64,000 nt of DNA from Veronia pacifica (GCF_001707825.1 NZ_LYBM01000002.1:1-64000); one strand, 5' to 3'. Positions 27,689 to 37,128 are shown, counted from the first letter of the stretch. Numbers and translations: made by a program. The notes: generated from the letters alone by a model not told the origin.

Positions 27689-28774
27689 ATGAAAAAAATT
27701 GGAATTATAACTTTTCATCGAGCACATAACTATGGCGCTGTTCTTCAAGCATATGCGCTACAGAAAGCAGTCAAAAATCTGGGTTTTGATGTTGGATTTA
27801 TTGACAAACAAAACAAAAAAATTGAAGAAGCTTACAAGTTGTATCCTAAATTCTCATTCATGAAAATTAAAAGTGAAACAAGAAAACTTGCACATCTACT
27901 ACTTGATTTTAAAAGGAAGAGCCAAAGACACTCTGCATTTGAAAGTTTTATTTCAGAAAATCTTAATTTGTTAAATGTAGATAAGAACCAACCTAACTTT
28001 AGCTCAGTAGTTTTAGGAAGTGACCAAATATGGAATTTTACTTATACAGATGGTTTCGATGATCTATATTTTGGTGAAGATTGCAGTTTCAGCGCCGATA
28101 AAATAGTATCGTATGCCGCGAGTATGGGAAAAGCCGACTTAGAAGAAAAACTGATAAATCAACTTAATAGAAAATTAGCTAAAATAGATACAATCGGTGT
28201 TCGGGAGGATAGCTTACGAGACTTTATCCAAAAAAATTACGAAATGGAAGCCGAAGTCAATCTTGATCCAACTCTTTTACTAGATAAAGACGACTGGCAA
28301 GAAATAAGTGCAGAAAATATTAATAAAGAACCGTATTTATTAGTATATGAAGTTCAAGAGAATAGAATAACTCAACCTACTGTTAATTATATTGCAAAAA
28401 AATTGGGCTTACGAGTCATCACATTGTCAGCTAGGACAGACTTTAGGACGCCAAAGGATCACATATCAAACGCTTCACCAAACGAATATGTTAGCCTCTT
28501 TAGAAACGCGGCTTATGTTGTAACGACATCGTTTCATGGAACAGTTTTCTCTATCATTAATAATGTGTCATTTACAACAATTGGATTTGACAATGAAATT
28601 GATATTCGGAGTAAGTCTATCCTTGCAAAACTTGGAATTCCAGAGCGTATGATCGGCAAAGACGATGAGATATCTAATATTAAATTTGATATAAATTATA
28701 CCAAAGTTGAAGATAAACTAAGTTTAATGAAAAATCAATCATTGAGTTTTTTAAAAAATGCAATTGAAAGCTAA
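27689..28774 (+). CDS. Polysaccharide pyruvyl transferase family protein
   Basis: A 361-residue protein of the PF04230 family (WcaK/CsaB type). It shows IGIITFHRAHNYGAVLQAYA at the N-terminus, SSVVLGSDQIWN near residue 108, DPTLLLDKDDW in the middle and VTTSFHGTVFSIINN near the C-terminus. These enzymes add a pyruvate ketal from phosphoenolpyruvate to a sugar, although some members have other roles. The product predicts an acidic, pyruvylated polymer; that is inference. It overlaps the next gene by 17 bp. Confidence 0.85.
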   Translation: MKKIGIITFHRAHNYGAVLQAYALQKAVKNLGFDVGFIDKQNKKIEEAYKLYPKFSFMKIKSETRKLAHLLLDFKRKSQRHSAFESFISENLNLLNVDKNQPNFSSVVLGSDQIWNFTYTDGFDDLYFGEDCSFSADKIVSYAASMGKADLEEKLINQLNRKLAKIDTIGVREDSLRDFIQKNYEMEAEVNLDPTLLLDKDDWQEISAENINKEPYLLVYEVQENRITQPTVNYIAKKLGLRVITLSARTDFRTPKDHISNASPNEYVSLFRNAAYVVTTSFHGTVFSIINNVSFTTIGFDNEIDIRSKSILAKLGIPERMIGKDDEISNIKFDINYTKVEDKLSLMKNQSLSFLKNAIES

Positions 28775-29921
28775 AAAAATATTATTTGTCTTTCATAATA
28801 ATGATGGGCACAGTGGTGCGACGGCCTCAATGCTGGATATTATTAAATATTTAGCTAATCAAAATAATTTAACACTTTGTGCTGTTATTCCTCATAAACC
28901 TGGAAATCTTGAGAGCAACTTACGAGATTTGAATGTGGAAGTTTTCATAGAAAGATACTATTCATGTAGATATGGAAATAAAGAGAGTTCATTCTTTGCC
29001 AAATTACCGACATTAAAGTCATTATTAAAGTCTGCGCTGACTTTTTTATCTGCTGTAAAGTTTCACTTTTCAAAAAATAATAAATTTGACCTTGTCTATA
29101 GTAATACAACTGATAATTTTTGGGGCTCTATCTATTCAATAATTTCAAGTATTGATCATATTTGCCACATTAGAGAATTCGGACTAGACGATCAAAATCA
29201 ATTGCAGTCAATTGGCAATCGGAACTATTACAATCTTCTCAATAAAAGCACCGTAAATGTGATTGCTATTTCAAAGAGTATCTCGAAATACTTAGTCGAA
29301 GAGAGAAATATTGAATGTGGAAAAATAGTAGAGATATATGATGATGTAGGCGATGAACTAGAAGATTTTCAATATAGAAAGTTTAATAGTGAAATCCGAC
29401 TATTAATGGTTGGCAGCTTCTTAGAAGGTAAAGGACAAGAATTTGTAATTGAATCAATTCAGTTGCTTAAAAACCAAGGTCTAGATATTCATTTGGGCCT
29501 CATCGGAGATGACTCTACACCATATGCAAGTTATCTAAAAAGAAAATGTTCTGAACTAGAGATAGAGAAAAATGTACATTTCTATGGATTTAGACATGAC
29601 GTGAAAAAAATCAGAAAAAGTTACAACTTTGCCGTTATAGCTTCAACTGCTGAAGCTTTCGGTAGAGTTACTATAGAAGGAATGATGTCTTCACAAATTG
29701 TAATTGCAAGTGATACAGGTGCAAATACAGAGCTTATCAAACAAAATATCAATGGATTTCTATTTAAATATGGATGTAAAAAATCATTTTGTGACACAGT
29801 TATAAGCCTTGCAAATAATGATTTTGATCTAGAACGTGTCCAAAAGAATGGATTTAGTTACTCTAAATCTTTTTATAGAAATGAGTGTGGTAAAGCAGTA
29901 CTCAAATTAATTCATAGTTAA
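28758..29921 (+). CDS. GT4-family glycosyltransferase
   Basis: A 387-residue GT-B enzyme. The N-terminal domain starts KKILFVFHNNDGHSGATASM. The C-terminal GT4 domain begins RLLMVGSFLEGKGQEFVIE (about 214-232) and has HFYGFRHDV plus the EAFGRVTIEGM motif, the E-x7-E signature of retaining GT4 enzymes. Donor and acceptor cannot be read from sequence. The ATG lies 17 bp inside the pyruvyl transferase gene with no clear ribosome site, so coupling is likely. Confidence 0.85.
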   Translation: MQLKAKKILFVFHNNDGHSGATASMLDIIKYLANQNNLTLCAVIPHKPGNLESNLRDLNVEVFIERYYSCRYGNKESSFFAKLPTLKSLLKSALTFLSAVKFHFSKNNKFDLVYSNTTDNFWGSIYSIISSIDHICHIREFGLDDQNQLQSIGNRNYYNLLNKSTVNVIAISKSISKYLVEERNIECGKIVEIYDDVGDELEDFQYRKFNSEIRLLMVGSFLEGKGQEFVIESIQLLKNQGLDIHLGLIGDDSTPYASYLKRKCSELEIEKNVHFYGFRHDVKKIRKSYNFAVIASTAEAFGRVTIEGMMSSQIVIASDTGANTELIKQNINGFLFKYGCKKSFCDTVISLANNDFDLERVQKNGFSYSKSFYRNECGKAVLKLIHS

Positions 29922-29930
29922 CGGCATGTT

Positions 29931-31190
29931 ATGCGTAATTCAATATTCAATATCAGAACATCCACTTCAATATTCGGTTTTTTTTCGATAATAAGTGCCT
30001 ATCTTCTAACAATAGGTCCGATTAATATTAGAATTTATGAAATAGGATTTTATATATTTTCATGTTCTATATTTTCACATATACTTAGTGAGAGAAAAAT
30101 CAACTATAAATTTCTGATAGTATATCTAATAATTATGACATTCGTCTTAATGTCAATGTTTTCAATATTGGATTACAATGACATATACCAGAGATATTCT
30201 TTTCTATATCTTCTCAATAAATTAGTACCGATTTTAATATATGGTTTATGTGTATTTTATATAGGAAGAGATTCTATTGAATTTTTCTTTAAAGGACTAT
30301 TGGCTATATGTTTTCTAGGATCAATTTTTGTTATGGTGGAGTATATTGAAATTTTAAGAGGTACTTACTCCGTCTCTAAAACCATTTTCGGCGTAATAAA
30401 CGTTGATCCAAAAAAAATCACTGACTATATAAACCAAGGCTTTATAAGACCATCAGGTTTATCTATAGATCCAAACTTTATGGCAGGTTATAGTGGTCTA
30501 TGTATTATTTACCTTTTTGGAGTTTACAAAAATAAATCTACATTTTCATTGAAAAGGTGGACTTTCGCCCTTCCATTATTTTTTCCAGCATTTGTTTTAT
30601 TATCAAGGACTGCCATTTTTTCTATATTAATTACTTTGTTGATTATTCTGATATTGTCTATATTTGGGCTTTATCGAGGCAGAAAACATTCGCTTAATCA
30701 ACTAACCCTCCTCGGTTTTTCTGTGGTCTCTGTCGTCTTTATTAACGTTGTAATAACACAGCCTGAGCTTTTGGAAAATATTTTAAGGCGGTTTTCTGTC
30801 AATGACGGCAGTGCGAGTCAGCGCATGGAGTATATTAAGTATTATTTATCCAATAATTCATTATCTTCAATGTTCATTGGAGGCGGCCCATATTCGTCCG
30901 GTTATATATTAGGAAAGGAATTTTTTGGTGATAATTTTGTTTGGGCGCCTGAAAGTGCATATCTTTCAATATTAATTGATTATGGTATTCTTGGGTTTAC
31001 GTTCTTCTTAGGTGTTATTTTTTACACATCGTTGAAGTTATATGTAAATAGGGATTCATATTTTCCAGTGTATATCTATTTGTGTGTAATGCCGGTGGCA
31101 TATAATTTTATGGGCGATAGAATTTTCTTGTATTTAATTACAGCTTTTTCAGTTTATGCATTTAAATATAGTAGGTTTAATTTTGAGTAA
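29931..31190 (+). CDS. wzy: Wzy-type O-antigen/capsule polymerase
   Basis: A 419-residue protein with 10-12 predicted membrane spans and no cytoplasmic enzyme domain. Features of the Wzy family are RPSGLSIDPNFMAGYSG near residue 176, an LSRTAIFSI span, a periplasmic loop GSASQRMEYIKYYLSN with IGGGPYSSG, and APESAYLSILIDYGILGFTFF near the end. It would join repeat units en bloc at the reducing end in the periplasm. It starts 9 bp after the GT4 stop. The location between glycosyltransferases and downstream of wzx supports the call over the minus-strand ligase-family gene. Confidence 0.83.
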   Translation: MRNSIFNIRTSTSIFGFFSIISAYLLTIGPINIRIYEIGFYIFSCSIFSHILSERKINYKFLIVYLIIMTFVLMSMFSILDYNDIYQRYSFLYLLNKLVPILIYGLCVFYIGRDSIEFFFKGLLAICFLGSIFVMVEYIEILRGTYSVSKTIFGVINVDPKKITDYINQGFIRPSGLSIDPNFMAGYSGLCIIYLFGVYKNKSTFSLKRWTFALPLFFPAFVLLSRTAIFSILITLLIILILSIFGLYRGRKHSLNQLTLLGFSVVSVVFINVVITQPELLENILRRFSVNDGSASQRMEYIKYYLSNNSLSSMFIGGGPYSSGYILGKEFFGDNFVWAPESAYLSILIDYGILGFTFFLGVIFYTSLKLYVNRDSYFPVYIYLCVMPVAYNFMGDRIFLYLITAFSVYAFKYSRFNFE

Positions 31191-32229
31191 TAATAGTATC
31201 TTAATTATTTGCCCAAGTTTTAATGGTTATCAAAACGAGATAAAGCATGGTGTGGAGCAAAAAGGTTACGAATCAGACCTCATCACTTATAACGAAGAAA
31301 TAGCATTTGGAATTAATAAGCTAAAGTACCTATTAATACTTCTTGTAAGATGTATTTTTTGTATTTTTTGTATGGATTACAAGAAAAGTGAAAGCTATGC
31401 AAAAATAGAAAATTATATCTATCTTAGAGGAAAAGAAAACTTAAATAACTATCTTCAATCTGAGATAGATAAATTGATTAAAAATGGGAAGATATATAAA
31501 TCAGTTCTTGTAGTTAAGGGCTTCGGGTTAAATTACAGCACTATTAAAAAGATAAATCTGGCATCACAAAACAATTCAATTCTGTACCAATGGGATCCGT
31601 TGTTACGTTATCCCGATGTATTAAAAACTTACGATCACTACCAAAAAGTGTTCACATTTCAAAGTACAGATGTTTTTAAGTATCCTGAATCTATATATTT
31701 TCCTACATTCTATAGAAAAGATAAGTCTTTAGAGAAATGTACATTAGAATATGATCTTTGCTTCGTTGGTGTTTTCGCCATCGGTAGGTATTTTAGATTG
31801 AATAAAATTAAAAAGAAGTGTAAAGCACTTAATCTTAGAGTTTATTTTAAACTTTATAGCAGGAATACTTTTTTACGGTTATTTGTGCCATCAGATTATC
31901 TAATTGATAAGAAGTTAGGGGCTGTAGAATTACGGGAAATCTATTCGAGGTCAAAATGTGTGGTAGATTTGTGCCACTCTGGTCAAGACGGCATAACCCA
32001 GCGAGTTTTTCAAGCGTTATCTTTGTCTAGGTATGTTTTCAGTGATACACCAGATATTGAAAAATTAAAAAAACTCCATCCGTCTTTGAAAACTCTAGTT
32101 TTTGATTTTAATACAATAGAAAATTTAGGCAATGCAACTCTTGAAAACACTTGTTTTTTGGAAGCTAAAAATAGTATCGAATCATATGAAGTCAGTAATT
32201 GGTTATCAACAGTATTGGATATAAAATAG
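31183..32229 (+). CDS. Putative glycosyltransferase of uncertain family
   Basis: A 348-residue protein starting at TTG 31183, which overlaps the wzy stop by 8 bp and has GTAGG about 7 bp upstream. The N-terminus SILIICPSFNGYQNEIKHGV and the C-terminal SRSKCVVDLCHSGQDGITQR-VFQALSLSRYVFSD resemble GT-B proteins of the CgeB/DUF3880 type, where a QRVFEAL-like segment is common. No metal-binding DxD is evident. I am confident of a polysaccharide role from context, less of the enzymatic class. Confidence 0.6.
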   Translation: MSNNSILIICPSFNGYQNEIKHGVEQKGYESDLITYNEEIAFGINKLKYLLILLVRCIFCIFCMDYKKSESYAKIENYIYLRGKENLNNYLQSEIDKLIKNGKIYKSVLVVKGFGLNYSTIKKINLASQNNSILYQWDPLLRYPDVLKTYDHYQKVFTFQSTDVFKYPESIYFPTFYRKDKSLEKCTLEYDLCFVGVFAIGRYFRLNKIKKKCKALNLRVYFKLYSRNTFLRLFVPSDYLIDKKLGAVELREIYSRSKCVVDLCHSGQDGITQRVFQALSLSRYVFSDTPDIEKLKKLHPSLKTLVFDFNTIENLGNATLENTCFLEAKNSIESYEVSNWLSTVLDIK

Positions 32230-33293
32230 TGAATATTCTATTCCTTATGGAAGATTTCGAAATGGGTGGTGTAGAGAATGTTACTCTAAGATTAATATCT
32301 GGATTATTAGATATTAGCCCTAATTATAATATCTCTGTAATTGGGTTAAGAACTGATGGGGTTCTTTTCAGACAGTTTGACAGCGTTTCAAATGTCACTA
32401 GTTTAACAGGTAACAATTTCTTTCAGCAGTGCAAATCACTAAAGAAAAACATAGATGAAATAGTGCCAGATATTGTCTTTTTCACCAAAGGAGGTCTAAG
32501 TCGCTTTAGTTTCTTATTTGGCAGTAATATAAAGACTTACGTGGTCCAACACGTTCCAATAGCTTTGCCAAGGAATAGGTTACACTTGAATTTTTTACGG
32601 AGGCTTTTTGCAACTTTTCTCTACAGAACAGTAACTGGTGTTGTTTGCGTTTCTGACGGTATAAAAGATGATCTAATTGCTAAGAAAGTTGTTCCTGAGG
32701 AGCGGGTTACTCGCATATACAATCCAGTTTTAGATGACAAGTTGTTCAAGTTGTCAAAAGAAGTCTCTGTAGAGTACAGCGACTATTTTGTTTGTATCGG
32801 TAGGTTACACTTTCAAAAAGGCTATGACTTTCTTATAGAAATAGTTAAATACCACAAAAGATTTAATCCGAATGTTAAAGTGGTAATTATTGGTGATGGT
32901 CCACTGAGGTCATGTTTGGAGCAGAAAATTAAAGATTTTGATCTTGAAGATAATATCTTGTTACACGGTGAAGTGCCAAATCCATTTCCGTATATTAAGA
33001 ATTCAAAAGCTTTGCTATTACCATCAAGATGGGAAGGATTACCAACTGTATTGGTTGAAGCTTTGGCACTCAAGAAGCAAGTTATTTCTTTCGATTGTCC
33101 CTACGGACCAAAGGAGCTTACCTGTGGTGGGCGATACGGCTTTTTAGTCGATTCTGCAGATTATCGTAATTTTTCTGCAGCGATGAGTGATGTCAACCAT
33201 TCGCCTAAACCAGAGCTAGATGTGAGTGAGTTTTTGATTTCTTCTTCTTGCCTAAATTATATTAGTTTATTTTCTGAGGGTTCACATGGATAA
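32229..33293 (+). CDS. GT4-family glycosyltransferase
   Basis: A 354-residue GT-B enzyme. The N-terminus NILFLMEDFEMGGVENVTLR is the typical GT4 phosphate-binding start. The C-terminal domain has YFVCIGRLHFQKGYDFLIEI (about 189-208), VVIIGDGPLR, NILLHGEVPNPFPYI and the LPSRWEGLPTVLVEAL motif with the two conserved Glu. I chose GTG 32229, which shares one base with the preceding stop (TAGTG). Donor is not predictable. Confidence 0.87.
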   Translation: MNILFLMEDFEMGGVENVTLRLISGLLDISPNYNISVIGLRTDGVLFRQFDSVSNVTSLTGNNFFQQCKSLKKNIDEIVPDIVFFTKGGLSRFSFLFGSNIKTYVVQHVPIALPRNRLHLNFLRRLFATFLYRTVTGVVCVSDGIKDDLIAKKVVPEERVTRIYNPVLDDKLFKLSKEVSVEYSDYFVCIGRLHFQKGYDFLIEIVKYHKRFNPNVKVVIIGDGPLRSCLEQKIKDFDLEDNILLHGEVPNPFPYIKNSKALLLPSRWEGLPTVLVEALALKKQVISFDCPYGPKELTCGGRYGFLVDSADYRNFSAAMSDVNHSPKPELDVSEFLISSSCLNYISLFSEGSHG

Positions 33294-33996
33294 CCTGAAT
33301 GTTCAATGTGGAACGGCGTTTGAAAACTCTTTTAATTATTTCCTCAAGTCAAAAGGAAAACATATTATATCTTTTGTCAATCCTTTTTCTTACTATCAGT
33401 TAAAGGGTGACAGTAAATATAGAGATATTGATAAGCTTTTTTCTGATGGTTTACTACTTTGTACTTTACATCGTATTTTTTTTCGTAAGATAGCCAGAGC
33501 AAGTTTTGACTTTAGTTCAGTAGCGGATTTTGTCTTTGAAGAAGCATTACATCAAAACGCTAGACTCGCCATTGTGGGGGCAACTGATGATGAAAATAGA
33601 AAAGCTGTTGATATAATTGAAAGGAAGTATCCAGGCATTAATATAGTGTACACTAGCAACGGTTATATTAAGCGCGACCAATTGTTATTAGAGTCTATTG
33701 AATCGGTAATGCCTGACTTAGTTATATTGGGTATGGGGACGCCCCATCAAGAAAACTATGCACTTTTTTTGAAGGACAACTTACATAATGATTGTTTGAT
33801 TATAACTTGCGGTGGTTTTCTAACTCAAACGTCAATACGTGAAGACTACTATTTCCCAGTGGTAAAGAAACTTGGTCTACGTTGGTTACAAAGAGCAATC
33901 ATGCATAAACATGTCAGAAAAAGACTTCTAAAAGAATACCCATTATTTATTATTAGATATATTTCAGAAAATATTTACCATAAGTTGATCAATTAA
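33286..33996 (+). CDS. WecG/TagA/CpsF-family glycosyltransferase (GT26)
   Basis: A 236-residue transferase of the GT26 family, which includes WecG (ManNAcA transferase) and TagA (ManNAc transferase). Typical elements are ISFVNPFSYYQL near residue 29, FSDGLLLC (family Asp of the active site), RLAIVGATDDENRKAVD, DLVILGMGTPHQE, and the membrane-proximal basic C-terminal part RWLQRAIMHKHVRKR. GT26 enzymes often add the second sugar to undecaprenyl-PP-GlcNAc, which fits a WecA-type initiator. GAGGG lies about 5 bp before the ATG, which overlaps the previous gene by 8 bp. Confidence 0.85.
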   Translation: MDNLNVQCGTAFENSFNYFLKSKGKHIISFVNPFSYYQLKGDSKYRDIDKLFSDGLLLCTLHRIFFRKIARASFDFSSVADFVFEEALHQNARLAIVGATDDENRKAVDIIERKYPGINIVYTSNGYIKRDQLLLESIESVMPDLVILGMGTPHQENYALFLKDNLHNDCLIITCGGFLTQTSIREDYYFPVVKKLGLRWLQRAIMHKHVRKRLLKEYPLFIIRYISENIYHKLIN

Positions 33997-34062
33997 ATTG
34001 ACAACAGTCAACCTTCTTTTACCTTCTATCATCTTAAATGAAATATCTACTTGAGATTTTAA

Positions 34063-34887
34063 ATGATTAAAAAATGTTTATTCCCAGCAGCTGGCTATGG
34101 GACAAGATTCTTACCAGCAACCAAGTCGATGCCAAAAGAAATGATGCCAATCGTTAATAAGCCATTGATAGAATATGGTGTTGACGAGGCGATTCAGGCT
34201 GGCATGACGGATATGGCGATTGTGACAGGCCGTGGAAAGCACGCACTTATGGATCATTTTGATATGAACTATGAGCTCGAGCACCAAATTTCCGGTACAG
34301 CCAAAGAAGCATTACTCAATGATATTCGTGATGTGATCGACTCAGCTAGTTTTACTTACATTCGTCAACGTGAGATGAAAGGCTTAGGTCATGCGATCTT
34401 AACGGGTCGTGAGTTGGTGGGGGATAATCCGTTTGCGGTAGTACTGGCAGATGACTTATGTATCAACGAAGATCAAGGTGTACTGGCGCAAATGGCTGCG
34501 CTCTACAAACAATTTCGCTGTACTATTGTCGCGGTAGAAGAGGTTCCACGCGATGAAACCCATAAGTACGGTGTTATTGCAGGAGAACCACTAACAGACA
34601 GTATTATTCGTGTTACTGACATGGTTGAAAAACCTGAACCCGGTAAGGAGCCCAGTAACCTTGCTATCATTGGACGTTATATTCTGACTCCAGATATATT
34701 TGAAATTTTGGAGAATACTCAGCCAGGTAAAGGCGGTGAAATTCAGATTACTGATGCACTTTTAGAACAAGCAAAAAATGGTTGTGTATTAGCGTACAAA
34801 TTTAAAGGTAAGCGGTTCGACTGCGGAAGTGTTGAAGGGTTTATCGAAGCGACAAACTATTGTTATGAAAATATTTACAAAAAATAG
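34063..34887 (+). CDS. galU: UTP-glucose-1-phosphate uridylyltransferase
   Basis: Makes UDP-glucose from UTP and glucose-1-phosphate. The protein is 274 residues, nearer to the Pseudomonas form (about 280) than E. coli GalU (302). It starts IKKCLFPAAGYGTRFLPATK with the SMPKEMMPIVNKP motif and has VVLADDL and VEKPEPGKEPSNLAI further on. G+C content rises again here after the AT-rich block. It is followed by a strong terminator, so galE probably needs its own promoter or antitermination. Confidence 0.94.
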   Translation: MIKKCLFPAAGYGTRFLPATKSMPKEMMPIVNKPLIEYGVDEAIQAGMTDMAIVTGRGKHALMDHFDMNYELEHQISGTAKEALLNDIRDVIDSASFTYIRQREMKGLGHAILTGRELVGDNPFAVVLADDLCINEDQGVLAQMAALYKQFRCTIVAVEEVPRDETHKYGVIAGEPLTDSIIRVTDMVEKPEPGKEPSNLAIIGRYILTPDIFEILENTQPGKGGEIQITDALLEQAKNGCVLAYKFKGKRFDCGSVEGFIEATNYCYENIYKK

Positions 34888-34905
34888 TGTCGTTTAAGTT
34901 GTTAT

Positions 34906-34930
34906 GAGGAGCAGAAGTGCTCCTCTTTTT
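34906..34930 (+). terminator. Intrinsic terminator between galU and galE
   Basis: Stem GAGGAGCA (34906-34913) / TGCTCCTC (34918-34925) with a GAAG loop and five T residues. It lies only 16 bp before the galE ATG. Confidence 0.9.
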
Positions 34931-34945
34931 GTTTGAGGAATAGAT

Positions 34946-35965
34946 ATGAATGTTCTAGTCACTGGCGGTATGGGCTATATTGGAAGCCATACGTGTGTGC
35001 AAATGATTGAAGCCGGGCTTAACCCTGTAATTCTTGATAATCTCTCTAACAGCAAACAAGCTGTCCTTGGGCGAATCGAGGCGCTGACAGACCAAAGACC
35101 AACATTTTATCAAGGTGATATCCGAGATAAGTCATTTTTGGTCGAGCTTTTTAAAAATGAAAATATCGATGCAGTTATCCATTTTGCGGGTTTGAAAGCG
35201 GTCGGTGAGTCCGTTGAAAACCCTCTGGAATATTATGATAATAACGTCAACGGTTCTTTGGTGCTGGTCGATGCGATGAGGGAGGCTGGTGTCAAAAAGC
35301 TTATTTTTAGCTCGTCGGCAACTGTCTATGCTGAATCAGACATCCAACCAATGAATGAAGACTTTCCCAAGGGAGCGTCAAGCCCATATGGCCGTTCCAA
35401 GTTAATGGTTGAGGAGTGTCTAACTGATTTTCAGAAGGCTAATCCAGACTGGAGTATCACGTTATTGCGTTATTTTAATCCAGTTGGTTCTCATCCATCT
35501 GGCACCATGGGGGAGGATCCTCAAGGTATACCTAACAATTTAATGCCATATATATCTCAGGTTGCAGTTGGCCGAAGAGAGAGCCTTTCAGTGTTTGGAG
35601 ACGACTATCCAACAAAGGATGGAAGCGGGGTAAGAGATTATATTCATGTCGACGATCTTGCCTCAGGCCATATTTCAGCTCTGAACAAAGTTGGTTCTGT
35701 TTCAGGTCTCCACACATATAACCTTGGCTCAGGCCAGGGGCAAAGTGTGTTTGAAATGGTTAGGGCATTTTCTGAGGCGTCTGGAAGAGAAATTCCATAC
35801 GATATTACTGAACGTCGTGCTGGGGACTTGGCTGAATACTTTGCAGATGCGTCAAAAGCGGAGCGAGAGCTTGAATGGAGCACTTGTCGCTCGATACAAG
35901 ACATTGCGAGAGACACATGGCGTTGGCAATCGCAAAACCCTATGGGATATAGCGAAGGCGAGTAA
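34946..35965 (+). CDS. galE: UDP-glucose 4-epimerase
   Basis: Interconverts UDP-glucose and UDP-galactose (some members also the N-acetyl forms) with bound NAD. The 339-residue length matches E. coli GalE (338). The start is NVLVTGGMGYIGSHTCVQM with the Rossmann GGMGYIG, then FAGLKAVGESV, SSSATVYAE and the catalytic SPYGRSK. GAGGAA lies 5 bp before the ATG. With galU it closes the plus-strand part of the polysaccharide region. Confidence 0.95.
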   Translation: MNVLVTGGMGYIGSHTCVQMIEAGLNPVILDNLSNSKQAVLGRIEALTDQRPTFYQGDIRDKSFLVELFKNENIDAVIHFAGLKAVGESVENPLEYYDNNVNGSLVLVDAMREAGVKKLIFSSSATVYAESDIQPMNEDFPKGASSPYGRSKLMVEECLTDFQKANPDWSITLLRYFNPVGSHPSGTMGEDPQGIPNNLMPYISQVAVGRRESLSVFGDDYPTKDGSGVRDYIHVDDLASGHISALNKVGSVSGLHTYNLGSGQGQSVFEMVRAFSEASGREIPYDITERRAGDLAEYFADASKAERELEWSTCRSIQDIARDTWRWQSQNPMGYSEGE

Positions 35966-35982
35966 AAAACTCTGCCCAAATG

Positions 35983-36008
35983 ATAAAGCAGCCAAATGGC
36001 TGCTTTAT
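35983..36008. terminator. Bidirectional terminator between galE and the second wecA-like gene
   Basis: A near-perfect palindrome: ATAAAGCAGCCA (35983-35994) and TGGCTGCTTTAT (35997-36008). It lies between convergent genes. Confidence 0.85.
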
Positions 36009-36018
36009 AAATAGTAAG

Positions 36019-37128
36019 TTACGCTTCTTTCTGCACTGAGTATGTTTCTTTTTTAGTCAAAAAACGTCTTACAAAACTTGTCACTTTCCAAATATGAGAT
36101 AAGGTAAAATAGTAACCGACAAATAGAATCATGAAAGAGTAAAACATAATACTCTCTGAAATGTTGAGTTTCTCCCCAGCGATACCAATACCTACAAAGA
36201 CAGATGACAGAAGGCAAATAGCGATAAGTGTCTGGGTTGGGCTCAGCCCAATTCTCTGGCATATATGATGTAGATGTTCCCTATCTGGTTTGAAAGGTGA
36301 GTCGCCTCTCTTAATCCTTCTTGCCATTATTGCAGCCATATCCATAAGGGGTAGGGCGATTAGCCAAAGAGCAGTGACTGGGCGCATGGATAAGCTTGAT
36401 GACTCAGATTGTGTTCCACTTAATAGGAGCCAAATAACACTGAAGCCAATTAACATACTGCCAGCATCGCCCATGAAGACCTTTCTTGTTTTCCCCATCC
36501 AGCCCAAGTTCATTGCAACATACGGAATTAACGCTGCAATGAATATCAAGCAAAATTCAAACAACTTCATGTCTTGAGCGTCAAAGAATAAAAATGCTAA
36601 GCCTGAGAAAGTAACAATCGAAAGTCCGCCTAATAAGCCGTCAATACCATCAACCATGTTAAATGCGTTAATAGCACCGATGACAGCGAATACCGTTACT
36701 GCTAAGCCAAAGATTCCAAGTTCGACATTACCAAACGCAAAGAGATTCCCTAGATGTTGAAGTTTCAGGCCAGCAACAAACATCATTAATCCAGCTAGAA
36801 CAGCTTGAATGATGATTCTTATTTTGTAACTGATATCGAGTTTATCGTCGAAAGCCCCAACCGTGGTGAGTGTTATCGCACAGCCTAGATAAGTGAGTGT
36901 CGTTGGATCGATTGTTTCATGTAATAAGATGTAACTGACAATTGTTAGGCAAACTGAAATGCCGCCAACAAGAGGAATAACGCCCTGATGTAGTTTTCTT
37001 GCGTTAGGATGATCAACTAGCCCAACTTTGATAGCAACTTTTCTCGCCAGCAGTAAACAAATGAACGAAGTGATGAGCCCGAGAAAAAAGGGTTGTATTA
37101 TTTGAGCATATGGAGCTATCAGAGACAT
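36019..37128 (-). CDS. wecA: WecA-type undecaprenyl-phosphate sugar-1-phosphate transferase (copy 2)
   Basis: A 369-residue enzyme of the MraY/WecA superfamily, slightly longer than copy 1. It has FDDKLD (Asp94, Asp95), NAFNMVDGIDGL (Asp160, Asp163), KVFMGDAGSM and the REHLHH motif. The N-terminal LARKVAIKVGLVDHPNARK is characteristic of WecA-type enzymes. A GGAAAG lies a few bp before the ATG. It faces galE. WecA starts O-antigen or enterobacterial common antigen in E. coli with GlcNAc-1-P. The long spacing from folD suggests its own promoter in 37129-37330. Confidence 0.9.
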   Translation of the reverse strand: MSLIAPYAQIIQPFFLGLITSFICLLLARKVAIKVGLVDHPNARKLHQGVIPLVGGISVCLTIVSYILLHETIDPTTLTYLGCAITLTTVGAFDDKLDISYKIRIIIQAVLAGLMMFVAGLKLQHLGNLFAFGNVELGIFGLAVTVFAVIGAINAFNMVDGIDGLLGGLSIVTFSGLAFLFFDAQDMKLFEFCLIFIAALIPYVAMNLGWMGKTRKVFMGDAGSMLIGFSVIWLLLSGTQSESSSLSMRPVTALWLIALPLMDMAAIMARRIKRGDSPFKPDREHLHHICQRIGLSPTQTLIAICLLSSVFVGIGIAGEKLNISESIMFYSFMILFVGYYFTLSHIWKVTSFVRRFLTKKETYSVQKEA

